DNA from: an uncultured Curvibacter sp.
GTDB lineage: Bacteria > Pseudomonadota > Gammaproteobacteria > Burkholderiales > Burkholderiaceae
Assembly: GCA_946481355.1 (NCBI GenBank)
Contig: CAMLNH010000082.1
Location: 1 to 9,428 of the forward strand
DNA: 9,428 nt
Reading direction: 5' to 3'
A program made the translations under genes and the position numbers. Every line of letters begins with the position of its first letter. Position 1 is the first letter of the stretch. The notes under the pieces were generated by a model that worked only from the letters and a program-made list of their open reading frames with translations, did no database searches and was not told the DNA's origin. Shown here piece after piece: positions 1 through 7,026 of the stretch.

Positions 1-53
1 GCACCGGATTTTGATTCCGGCATGCGAGGGTTCGAGTCCTTCCTCCCCTGCCA
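1..53 (+). tRNA. tRNA-Gln (anticodon UUG), 3' part
   Basis: Only the 3' portion lies in the window; the acceptor 5' strand and D arm are off the left edge. The anticodon stem pairs CCGGA (4-8) with TCCGG (16-20) around a 7-nt loop with anticodon TTG at 11-13. The T arm pairs 26-30 with 38-42 (one G-T pair) around the TTCGAGT loop. The acceptor 3' strand is 43-49, the discriminator is G50, and CCA is encoded at 51-53. It would decode CAA and, by wobble, CAG. It lies only 40 nt before prs with no hairpin terminator between. Confidence 0.95.
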
Positions 54-93
54 AATTTTTCTGAGTCACTAGCCGCCCATCGCTGGATCGTTC

Positions 94-1071
94 ATGCAGG
101 TCGCTCCGTCCCCGGATTTCATGATCTTCACGGGCAATGCCAATCCGGCATTGGCCGCCGACATCGCCAAACACCTCGGCATCTCACTGGGTGCGGCCAC
201 GGTCGGCCGTTTCTCGGACGGTGAGGTCACGGTCGAGATCAACCAGAACGTGCGCGCCCGCGACGTCTTCGTCGTGCAGTCCACCTGCGCGCCGACCAAC
301 GACTCGCTGATGGAGCTGCTCATCATGGTCGACGCGCTCAAGCGCGCCTCGGCCGAACGCATCAGCGCCGTCATCCCCTACTTCGGCTACGCCCGCCAGG
401 ACCGTCGCCCGCGTTCCACCCGCGTGCCGATCACGGCCAAGGTCGTCGCCAACATGCTGCAGGCCGTGGGCGTGGCCCGCGTGCTGACCATGGACCTGCA
501 CGCCGACCAGATCCAGGGCTTCTTCGACATTCCGGTGGACAACATCTACGCCTCGCCGGTGCTGTTGGGCGACCTGCGTCAGAAAAAGTATGAAGACCTG
601 ATCGTGGTATCTCCCGATGTGGGCGGCGTGGTGCGCGCCCGCGCACTGGCCAAGCAGCTCAACTGCGATCTGGCCATCATCGACAAGCGTCGTCCTCGCG
701 CCAACGTGAGCGAAGTGATGCACGTGATCGGCGAGATCGAGGGCCGCAACTGCGTGATCATGGACGACATGATCGACACCGCCGGCACGCTGGTGAAAGC
801 GGCCGAAGTGCTCAAGGAGCGTGGTGCCAAGAACGTCTACGCCTATTGCACCCACCCCATCTTCTCGGGCCCGGCCATCGAGCGCCTGTCCAAGGGCACG
901 GCCCTGGATGAGGTCGTGGTGACCAACACCATCCCGCTGAGCCCGGCCGCTGCCGGCTGCGGCAAGATCCGGCAGCTCAATGTGGCGCCGCTGATCGCCG
1001 AAACGATCCACCGCATCGCCAAGGGCGAGTCGGTCATGAGTTTGTTCTCGGAACAGGACGACCTGTTCTGA
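94..1071 (+). CDS. prs: Ribose-phosphate pyrophosphokinase (PRPP synthase)
   Basis: This cytoplasmic enzyme transfers pyrophosphate from ATP to ribose 5-phosphate. The product, PRPP, feeds purine, pyrimidine, histidine, tryptophan and NAD synthesis; the window's nadC encodes one PRPP consumer. The 325-residue protein is close to the usual ~315. Visible class I motifs are FGYARQDR (97-104), the metal and ribose-phosphate region [11 protein letters not shown] (134-144), SPDVGG (173-178), the catalytic-loop DKRR (197-200), and the PRPP-binding loop [12 protein letters not shown] (221-232). The ATG at 94 keeps a short N-terminal extension before the conserved MIFTGN. Its Shine-Dalgarno is poor (GGAT about 7 nt upstream), but the next ATG at 121 has none either, so the start is likely but not certain. 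The gene follows tRNA-Gln closely and ends in a strong terminator. Confidence 0.97.
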   Translation: MQVAPSPDFMIFTGNANPALAADIAKHLGISLGAATVGRFSDGEVTVEINQNVRARDVFVVQSTCAPTNDSLMELLIMVDALKRASAERISAVIPYFGYARQDRRPRSTRVPITAKVVANMLQAVGVARVLTMDLHADQIQGFFDIPVDNIYASPVLLGDLRQKKYEDLIVVSPDVGGVVRARALAKQLNCDLAIIDKRRPRANVSEVMHVIGEIEGRNCVIMDDMIDTAGTLVKAAEVLKERGAKNVYAYCTHPIFSGPAIERLSKGTALDEVVVTNTIPLSPAAAGCGKIRQLNVAPLIAETIHRIAKGESVMSLFSEQDDLF

Positions 1072-1082
1072 GGCAAGGAGTG

Positions 1083-1108
1083 GCCCGCGCTTGCCGCGCG
1101 GGCTTTTT
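1083..1108 (+). terminator. Rho-independent terminator after prs
   Basis: A perfect 8-bp GC stem pairs GCCCGCGC (1083-1090) with GCGCGGGC (1096-1103) around a 5-nt loop TTGCC, followed by five T (1104-1108). It begins 11 nt after the prs stop, so rplY downstream probably has its own promoter or depends on read-through. Confidence 0.88.
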
Positions 1109-1116
1109 GTTGAACC

Positions 1117-1151
1117 GGAGCCACACTGGTCGCGGTGGGCTCCTGATGGAG
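1117..1151 (+). promoter_or_regulatory. Possible alternative-hairpin leader of rplY
   Basis: GGAGCCAC (1117-1124) can pair with GTGGGCTCC (1135-1143) with one bulged G. The CTCC at 1140-1143 can instead pair with the rplY Shine-Dalgarno GGAG (1148-1151) across a 4-nt loop. The two pairings exclude each other, so one fold would free and the other would mask the ribosome site. This is seen only as base complementarity; the second helix is just 4 bp. No regulation of this kind is known to me for L25. Confidence 0.25.
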
Positions 1152-1157
1152 TAAGTT

Positions 1158-1823
1158 ATGAAATTCGTCGCCTTTGAGCGCGCCAAGCAGGGTACGGGTG
1201 CGAGCCGCCGTCTGCGCAACACGGGCCGCACGCCCGGCATCGTCTACGGTGGCAGCGGTGAGCCGCAGCTGATCGAGCTCGACCACAACGCCCTGTGGCA
1301 TGCCCTGAAGAAGGAAGCCTTCCACTCGTCCATCCTGGACATGGAGCTGAACGGCAAGAGCAACCAGGTGCTGCTGCGTGACGTGCAGATGCATCCCTAC
1401 AAGGCCCTGGTGCTGCACATCGACTTCCAGCGCGTGGACGCCAACACCAAGCTGCACATGAAGGTGCCGCTGCACTTCAGCGGTGAAGAGAATTCCCCGG
1501 CCGTCAAGCTGGACCAGTGCCTGATCAACCACGTCGTGACCGAGCTGGACGTCTCCTGCCTGCCCAAGGATCTGCCCGAGTTCATCGCCGTGGATCTGAG
1601 CGGCCTGAAGAAGGGTGGCTCGCTGCACCTGTCCGACCTGACGCTGCCCAAGGGCGTGAGCGCCGTGACGCACGGCAAGGTCAACCCCGTGATCGTCTCC
1701 GTGGTGACCCCGGCCGCCGCCGAGTCCGAGGCAGCCGCTGCCCCGGCGGCCGACGCCGCAGCTGCCCCGGCCGCCGATACCAAGGCTGCCGCTCCGGCCA
1801 AGGCCCCCGCCGCCAAGAAGTAA
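1158..1823 (+). CDS. rplY: Large ribosomal subunit protein L25, CTC type
   Basis: This ribosomal protein binds 5S rRNA in the 50S subunit. The 221-residue protein is the long CTC/TL5 form: an N-terminal 5S rRNA-binding domain (about residues 4-92, with [17 protein letters not shown] at 16-32 and HIDFQRV at 87-93), a C-terminal beta domain (about 98-184), and an Ala/Pro/Lys-rich tail (185-221). The tail contains the octapeptide AAAAPAAD twice in tandem (192-207). The start has a good Shine-Dalgarno, GGAG at 1148-1151, 6 nt before ATG. The gene sits between two intrinsic terminators, so it may be transcribed on its own. The prs–rplY–pth order is common in proteobacteria. Confidence 0.96.
   Translation: MKFVAFERAKQGTGASRRLRNTGRTPGIVYGGSGEPQLIELDHNALWHALKKEAFHSSILDMELNGKSNQVLLRDVQMHPYKALVLHIDFQRVDANTKLHMKVPLHFSGEENSPAVKLDQCLINHVVTELDVSCLPKDLPEFIAVDLSGLKKGGSLHLSDLTLPKGVSAVTHGKVNPVIVSVVTPAAAESEAAAAPAADAAAAPAADTKAAAPAKAPAAKK
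1731..1778 (+). repeat. 24-bp tandem repeat (two copies) in the rplY tail
   Basis: Two adjacent 24-bp units, 1731-1754 and 1755-1778, match at 20 of 24 positions. All four differences lie in third codon positions, and both units encode the same octapeptide AAAAPAAD. This suggests an in-frame duplication followed by silent drift in the low-complexity L25 tail. Confidence 0.7.
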
Positions 1824-1840
1824 GCCCTGGCGCTTGCTGA

Positions 1841-1871
1841 CAACGGCCCGCTTCGGCGGGCCGTTGTCTTT
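1841..1871 (+). terminator. Rho-independent terminator after rplY
   Basis: A perfect 11-bp stem pairs CAACGGCCCGC (1841-1851) with GCGGGCCGTTG (1856-1866), closed by the very stable TTCG tetraloop. The tail TCTTT (1867-1871) is short and interrupted. It starts 17 nt after the rplY stop and separates rplY from pth. Confidence 0.85.
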
Positions 1872-1897
1872 GGTGCGTCCGGTTCCCGCGATCCATC

Positions 1898-1903
1898 GAT
1901 AAT
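1898..1903 (+). promoter_or_regulatory. Possible -10 element for a leaderless pth transcript
   Basis: GATAAT matches the TATAAT consensus at 5 of 6 positions and ends 6 nt before the pth ATG at 1910, so transcription would begin at or next to the start codon. No Shine-Dalgarno lies in front of pth and a terminator lies just upstream, which fits. No good -35 is visible at 16-18 nt spacing. Confidence 0.45.
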
Positions 1904-1909
1904 CCGCGC

Positions 1910-2542
1910 ATGATCAAACTGTTTGTCGGCCTGGGCAACCCCGGCCCCGAATACGAGGCCACCCGCCACAACGCGGGCTTCTGGTGGATCGACGCCGTGG
2001 CGCGCGAACTCAAGGCGAACCTGAGCATGGACAAGGGTTACCACGGCCTGGTCGCACGCACCACTGTCAAAGGGCAGACCGTCTGGCTGCTCGAACCCCA
2101 GACCTTCATGAATGTCTCGGGCAAATCGGTCGCGGCACTGGCGCGCTTCTTCAAGATCCAACCGGATGAAATCCTGGTCGCGCACGATGAACTGGATGTC
2201 GTGCCGGGCCAGGTCAAACTCAAGCTCGGCGGCAGCCACGCCGGGCACAACGGCTTGCGCGACATCCACGCCCAGCTCGGCACCGACGACTACTGGCGCC
2301 TGCGCATCGGCGTGGGGCATCCCGGCGTGAAGTCCGAGGTCGTCAACTGGGTGCTCAAGAAGCCCTCACCAGAACACCGCACGGCCATTGAGGAGTGCAT
2401 CACCCGCTCCCTCAAGGCCCTGCCCGATCTGCTGGCCGGCGACATGGCCAAAGCGACCATGCTGATCCACACCAGCAAGCCCCCGCGGCCCAAGCCGCCC
2501 CGGCCGGCCGATCAGCCCCCAAAGGAAGGAGAACCCGCATGA
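1910..2542 (+). CDS. pth: Peptidyl-tRNA hydrolase
   Basis: This cytoplasmic enzyme hydrolyses the ester bond of peptidyl-tRNAs that drop off ribosomes, recycling tRNA. The expected active-site residues are present and fall at the E. coli numbering from this start: N10, catalytic H20 (TRHNAG), N68 (FMNVSG), D93 (HDELD) and N114 (GHNGLRD). That strongly supports the ATG at 1910 although no Shine-Dalgarno precedes it. The protein has 210 residues against about 194 in E. coli; the excess is a Pro/Lys/Arg-rich tail (about 188-210) that is probably disordered. The DNA of the tail also carries the ribosome site of the next gene, whose ATG overlaps the pth TGA in ATGA (2539-2542), so the two are probably translationally coupled. 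Confidence 0.97.
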   Translation: MIKLFVGLGNPGPEYEATRHNAGFWWIDAVARELKANLSMDKGYHGLVARTTVKGQTVWLLEPQTFMNVSGKSVAALARFFKIQPDEILVAHDELDVVPGQVKLKLGGSHAGHNGLRDIHAQLGTDDYWRLRIGVGHPGVKSEVVNWVLKKPSPEHRTAIEECITRSLKALPDLLAGDMAKATMLIHTSKPPRPKPPRPADQPPKEGEPA

Positions 2543-2913
2543 AAACGCTGTCACACCTCGTCGCGATCATCGCGCTCGGTCTCTGCACCGGCCTGCAGGC
2601 CGAGACCGTCTACCGCTGCGGCAACAGCTACAGCCAGACGCCCTGCCCTGGCGGCAACGCCATCGACACCACCGACAGCCGCACGCCCGAACAGCGCAAG
2701 GCACATGAAGCCAACGTCAAACAGGAAAAGCGCGCCGGGGATGCGCTGGAAAAGACCCGGCTGAAGGAAGAAGCCGCTACGCGCAAGGCGATCGAACAAG
2801 CCGATAAGGCTCAGCGCGAAGCCGACAAGGCAGCACAGAAAACGGCCGACAAGAAAAAAAGCAGCAGCAAGGAAAAAATCCCAGCCTACCGGGCGCCACC
2901 AGCCAAGAACTGA
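2539..2913 (+). CDS. Small exported DUF4124-type protein
   Basis: This 124-residue protein has an unknown function. Residues 1-21 form a signal peptide (MKTLSH, hydrophobic core [11 protein letters not shown], cleavage probably after LQA). A short DUF4124-like segment follows, [18 protein letters not shown] (22-39), with cysteines C27 and C36 that could form a disulfide in the periplasm. The rest (about 48-115) is charged, Lys/Glu/Ala-rich and probably a helix or coiled coil, ending in a short Pro-containing tail. The start is set by a strong Shine-Dalgarno (GGAAGGAG, 2524-2531) 7 nt before ATG and by the 4-nt overlap with pth. The reading frame stays open upstream to 2395, but that part lies inside pth and lacks these signals. 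The family assignment is by recognition of the YRC...Y.Q.PC pattern. Confidence 0.82.
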   Translation: MKTLSHLVAIIALGLCTGLQAETVYRCGNSYSQTPCPGGNAIDTTDSRTPEQRKAHEANVKQEKRAGDALEKTRLKEEAATRKAIEQADKAQREADKAAQKTADKKKSSSKEKIPAYRAPPAKN

Positions 2914-3929
<1,016 letters not shown>

Positions 3930-3935
3930 GCGTCA

Positions 3936-3941
3936 ATTATG
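3936..3941 (-). promoter_or_regulatory. Possible -10 element before the phosphatase gene
   Basis: Minus-strand CATAAT (5 of 6 to TATAAT) lies exactly 6 nt before the phosphatase ATG, the same spacing as in front of pth. It predicts a leaderless or nearly leaderless transcript, in keeping with the missing Shine-Dalgarno. Confidence 0.4.
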
Positions 3942-3951
3942 CGACGCAGGC

Positions 3952-3969
3952 GTGGCAGCCCGATGACAG
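3952..3969 (-). promoter_or_regulatory. Pho-box-like direct repeat upstream of the phosphatase gene
   Basis: Read on the minus strand, CTGTCAT (3969-3963), spacer CGGG, then CTGCCAC (3958-3952) forms two heptamers with an 11-bp period. The PhoB box consensus is two CTGTCAY-like heptamers with a 4-bp spacer. Here 13 of 14 heptamer positions agree, but the spacer is GC instead of AT rich. The repeat ends 10 bp before the -10-like CATAAT, the usual place for a Pho box that substitutes for a -35. This is inference from pattern and spacing only. Confidence 0.35.
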
Positions 3970-3997
3970 CCCGACCACGGCTTTGCAACCGGATGCT

Positions 3998-4498
3998 TCA
4001 GCCGCGACCGAGGCTGCGGATCTTTTCCTGCAGGCGTGTGGCCACGACGGGATCAACAAACTTCTCGGCTTCGCCGCCCAGCGTCGCGATCTCGCGCACC
4101 AGCGTGCTGGAGATGAACTGGTAGGCCGTGCCGGGCGTGAGAAAGACCGTCTCCACATCAGGCATGAGGCTGCGGTTCATGCCCGCGAGCTGGAACTCGT
4201 AGTCGAAGTCGGTCACGGCCCGCAGGCCGCGGATCACGACCTTGGCCTCGCGCCCGACGGCAAAGTCGCGCAGCAGGCCGGTGAAACTCTCGACCGAGAC
4301 ATTGGGCTGGTCGTGCATGACCTCGCGCACCATGCCGATGCGCTCGTCCAGCGTGAACATGGTCTTCTTGTGGTGCGCCGCCGCGACGCCCACGATGACC
4401 CGGTCAAACAACTGGGCCGCCCGACGGATCACGTCAGAATGTCCCAGGGTCATGGGGTCGAAGGTACCGGGATAGACGGCAAGCACGCTGCGGGGCAT
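3998..4498 (-). CDS. coaD: Phosphopantetheine adenylyltransferase
   Basis: This cytoplasmic enzyme transfers AMP from ATP to 4'-phosphopantetheine, giving dephospho-CoA in the penultimate step of coenzyme A synthesis. At 166 residues it has the usual family length. Nucleotidyltransferase motifs are YPGTFDPMTLGH (9-20, with T17xGH20), the HHKK basic loop (42-45), VIRGLR (88-93), and ISSTLVR (129-135). The start is well supported by AGGAG (complement of 4506-4510), 7 nt before ATG. It lies 39 nt after nadA. A CATAAT hexamer (complement of 4522-4527) in that gap could serve as its own -10, but it may equally be read from the nad transcript. Confidence 0.97.
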   Translation of the reverse strand: MPRSVLAVYPGTFDPMTLGHSDVIRRAAQLFDRVIVGVAAAHHKKTMFTLDERIGMVREVMHDQPNVSVESFTGLLRDFAVGREAKVVIRGLRAVTDFDYEFQLAGMNRSLMPDVETVFLTPGTAYQFISSTLVREIATLGGEAEKFVDPVVATRLQEKIRSLGRG

Positions 4499-4521
4499 AG
4501 GTGGGCTCCTGGTTCGCGCCG

Positions 4522-4527
4522 ATTATG
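4522..4527 (-). promoter_or_regulatory. Possible -10 element before coaD
   Basis: Minus-strand CATAAT in the nadA-coaD gap would start transcription about 17 nt before the coaD ATG, leaving room for the AGGAG ribosome site. No convincing -35 is visible; nadA coding sequence occupies that position. Confidence 0.3.
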
Positions 4528-4537
4528 CCGCCCAGGC

Positions 4538-5653
4538 TCAGGCCGCGCCGATGTTGGGCACCAGACCACTCACCGGCTGGCCGGCCTTGAGCGCGGCCGT
4601 GAAGGCCAGCATGCGGTCGATGGGGACGCGGGCGCGCGGGATCAATGCCGGATCAACCTGGATCTCGTTGGCACCGGTCTCCAGCACATGGGCCACGCCC
4701 GCCAGACCGTTCATGGCCATCCAGGGACAGTGCGCGCAGCTCTTGCAGGTGGCGCTGTTGCCGGCCGTTGGGGCTTCGATGAAAACCTTGCCAGGATTGA
4801 GCCTGCGCAGCTTGTGCATCATGCCCTTGTCAGTGGCGACGATGAACTCGGGCGCGTCGAGCTCCTGCGCGGCCTTGAGGATGCCGGACGTGGAGCCTAC
4901 GGCGTCGGCCAGCGCCACCACGGCCGCAGGCGATTCGGGGTGCACCAGCACCTTGGCCCTGGGATGCTCTTTCTTGAGCTCCTCCAGCTCAAAGGCCTTG
5001 AACTCGTCATGCACGATGCAGGAGCCGTTCCACATCAGCATGTCGGCGCCGGTCTCGCGCTCGATGTAGCCCCCCAGGTGCCGGTCTGGCGCCCAGAGGA
5101 TCTTGTGCCCCTGCTCCTTGAGCGCGCGCACGATGTCCAGCGCGCAACTGGAAGTGACCAGCCAGTCCGAGCGCGCCTTCACGGCCGCACTGGTGTTGGC
5201 GTAGACCACCACGGTGCGGTCGGGATGCGCATCGCAAAAGGCGCTGAATTCATCGATGGGGCAGCCCAGGTCCAGCGAGCAGTTGGCATCGAGGTCGGGC
5301 ATGAGGATGCGCTTCTCGGGGCTGAGGATCTTGGCCGTCTCGCCCATGAAGCGCACGCCGGAGACCACCAGGGTCCGGGCTGCGTGATCGCGACCGAAGC
5401 GTGCCATCTCCAGCGAATCGCTGACGATGCCGCCGGTCTCCTCGGCCAGATCCTGCAGGTCTGGATGCACGTAGTAATGCGAGACCATGACCGCGTTCTT
5501 CTCCTTGAGCAGGCGGCGGATCCTGTCCTTGAGCGCAGCGCGCTCGGTGGACGAGGGCTCGATCGGCACACGCGCCCAGGCGTGGTGCGTCGAACAGACC
5601 GCCCCCTCGGGCTGCTCGTATTCGACGTCTATGACTTTGGCTTCAGTGCTCAT
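4538..5653 (-). CDS. nadA: Quinolinate synthase
   Basis: This oxygen-sensitive [4Fe-4S] enzyme condenses iminoaspartate with dihydroxyacetone phosphate to make quinolinate in de novo NAD synthesis. The 371-residue protein has the three cluster cysteines C125 (ANCSLDLGC), C212 (NGSC) and C309 (the last in CKSCAHC, 303-309). Each is offset by 12 from E. coli C113, C200 and C297, showing a slightly longer N terminus and an intact core. SHYY (58-61) is the usual substrate-binding region. I chose the ATG at 5653, 5 nt after GGAG; it shares one base with the nadC stop (TGATG). An in-frame GTG directly before it (5656) is possible but too close to that GGAG. It acts immediately before NadC. nadB, the iminoaspartate source, is not in the window. 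Confidence 0.97.
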   Translation of the reverse strand: MSTEAKVIDVEYEQPEGAVCSTHHAWARVPIEPSSTERAALKDRIRRLLKEKNAVMVSHYYVHPDLQDLAEETGGIVSDSLEMARFGRDHAARTLVVSGVRFMGETAKILSPEKRILMPDLDANCSLDLGCPIDEFSAFCDAHPDRTVVVYANTSAAVKARSDWLVTSSCALDIVRALKEQGHKILWAPDRHLGGYIERETGADMLMWNGSCIVHDEFKAFELEELKKEHPRAKVLVHPESPAAVVALADAVGSTSGILKAAQELDAPEFIVATDKGMMHKLRRLNPGKVFIEAPTAGNSATCKSCAHCPWMAMNGLAGVAHVLETGANEIQVDPALIPRARVPIDRMLAFTAALKAGQPVSGLVPNIGAA

Positions 5654-6525
5654 CACAGCTCCGTAAAGCGCATGGAGAAATCCACCGCCTTCACATCCTT
5701 GGTCAGTGCCCCGATGGAAATGCGGTCCACGCCGGTGGCCGCGATGTCGCGCACGGTGCCCAGGTTGACACCACCCGAGACTTCCAGGATGGCGCGTCCG
5801 GCATTGATCCGCACGGCCTCGCGCAAGGTCGGCAGGTCCATATTGTCGAGCAGCACCATGGAGGTCCCTGCCTGTAGGGCTTCTTGCAATTGGGCCAGCG
5901 TCTCGACCTCGATCTCGACGAACTTGGCCGTCGGTGCCACGGCCGCAGCGCGTTGCAGCACGGCCGTCACACCACCAGCGGCTGCAATGTGATTTTCCTT
6001 GATCAGCACGGCGTCATAGAGACCGATGCGGTGATTGAACCCACCGCCGCAGGTCACAGCGTACTTCTGCGCCATGCGCAGACCCGGCAGGGTCTTGCGC
6101 GTGTCGACGATGCGGGCGCGGTTGCCGGGGACGCTGTTCACCGCCACCACATACTCCGCAGTCTTGGTGGCCACGGCGCTGAGCAGCTGCAGGAAGTTGA
6201 GCACGGTGCGCTCGGCCGTCAGCAGGCCGCGCGCCGGCCCGGTGATCTCCAGCACCACCTGGTCGGCTGTACAACGCTGGCCATCACGCACATGCCAGCG
6301 GGCCTGTGCCCCGGGCACCACCTGCTGCAGCGCCGCCTCGGCCCAGGCAACACCGCAGATCACCGCGCTCTCGCGCGCCAGGATGCGGGCATGCGCCTGC
6401 CGCGCAGGGTCGATCAGGCCGGCGGTCAGGTCACCAGTGCCCACGTCCTCGGCCAGCGCGCGTGCCACGTCGTCCTGCGCCAGGCGGTGCAGCACGGGTT
6501 CGGAAAAATCAAAAACAGCGGTCAT
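5653..6525 (-). CDS. nadC: Nicotinate-nucleotide pyrophosphorylase (carboxylating)
   Basis: Quinolinate phosphoribosyltransferase converts quinolinate and PRPP to nicotinate mononucleotide, CO2 and pyrophosphate. The 290-residue protein has the expected motifs: EDVGTGDLT (26-34), [11 protein letters not shown] (103-113), [10 protein letters not shown] (141-150), the [21 protein letters not shown] region (159-179), EIEVETL (204-210), and EVSGGVN (248-254). It follows the DUF1854 gene after only 6 nt and overlaps nadA by one base, so the NAD enzymes appear cotranscribed with the ABC-DUF1854 pair. No clear Shine-Dalgarno precedes the ATG, and translation may depend on coupling to the upstream gene. 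Confidence 0.97.
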   Translation of the reverse strand: MTAVFDFSEPVLHRLAQDDVARALAEDVGTGDLTAGLIDPARQAHARILARESAVICGVAWAEAALQQVVPGAQARWHVRDGQRCTADQVVLEITGPARGLLTAERTVLNFLQLLSAVATKTAEYVVAVNSVPGNRARIVDTRKTLPGLRMAQKYAVTCGGGFNHRIGLYDAVLIKENHIAAAGGVTAVLQRAAAVAPTAKFVEIEVETLAQLQEALQAGTSMVLLDNMDLPTLREAVRINAGRAILEVSGGVNLGTVRDIAATGVDRISIGALTKDVKAVDFSMRFTEL

Positions 6526-6531
6526 GGTGAT

Positions 6532-7026
6532 CTATTTGAAGCGATCCAGCAGGCGACGGCTCTCACGATCCAGCGCAGTCATGTCGCGGATCAGGTACTG
6601 GACGCCATGGGAGTCCGTCACGAGCAGGGTGTGGCCGAACAGGCGGCGGATGTCCTCGTCCCCCTTGAGCACAAACTGGGTCTCGCCACGATCGGTGCGC
6701 ACCTGCCAGGTGCTGGGCGTGGCAAAGCTGCTCACCGACAGGATGGCCTGGATCTCGGGCATGAATTCACGCTCGGTCAGCGCGGCGCGCACCAGACCCT
6801 GGGCCGGCTCGGGGACAGCGGCCAGCTCGGGAATCCAGGCCAGCTCGTGACCATCGGCATCGAGCAAGGAAATGTCCTGCTCGGGCGCCTGGATGGGAAA
6901 GGCACGCACCGGCACCACGCCCTCATGCACGCGGCCGTCGGCACCGCGCAGCACCAGCTTGCCCCAGGCGTTGCGAAACAGGCCATCAGCCACGCTGCGC
7001 AGATCGGACACTGTGCGGTGGTTCAT
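6532..7026 (-). CDS. DUF1854 family protein, partner of the ABC transporter
   Basis: This 164-residue soluble protein has no signal peptide or membrane segment. I recognise it as DUF1854. Conserved-looking segments are RNAWGKLVLR (18-27), VVPVRAFPI (37-45), EREFMPEI (86-93), the basic/aromatic stretch around TWQVRTDRGETQF (105-117), and VQYLIRDMTALDRESRRLLDRF near the C terminus. The function is unknown. In betaproteobacterial annotation this family and its ABC partner are, from memory, labelled as associated with cyanophycin metabolism. Its ATG overlaps the transporter stop in ATGA (7026-7023), with AAGGA 9 nt upstream, so the two are translationally coupled and probably work together. Confidence 0.85.
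   Translation of the reverse strand: MNHRTVSDLRSVADGLFRNAWGKLVLRGADGRVHEGVVPVRAFPIQAPEQDISLLDADGHELAWIPELAAVPEPAQGLVRAALTEREFMPEIQAILSVSSFATPSTWQVRTDRGETQFVLKGDEDIRRLFGHTLLVTDSHGVQYLIRDMTALDRESRRLLDRFK

Noticed and set aside
184..2320. Long minus-strand open frames opposite prs, rplY and pth
   Set aside because: All are antisense to genes recognised with confidence and have shadow-like composition.
2395..2538. A longer N terminus for the DUF4124 protein starting inside pth
   Set aside because: The signal peptide, strong Shine-Dalgarno and ATGA overlap all point to the ATG at 2539; the upstream part is pth coding DNA read in another frame.
3956..3974. Plain 8-bp direct repeat CAGCCCGA with 11-bp period, considered as a separate feature
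   Set aside because: It overlaps the Pho-box-like heptamers in a shifted register and is better described by them.
5654..5656. GTG start for nadA one codon upstream
   Set aside because: The GGAG is only 2 nt from the GTG but 5 nt from the ATG at 5653, so the ATG is preferred. The difference is a single residue.
3983..5992. A 669-codon plus-strand open frame opposite coaD, nadA and nadC
   Set aside because: It lies antisense to three genes with intact catalytic motifs. It is His/Gly/Arg-rich low-complexity translation typical of the opposite strand of GC-rich coding DNA.
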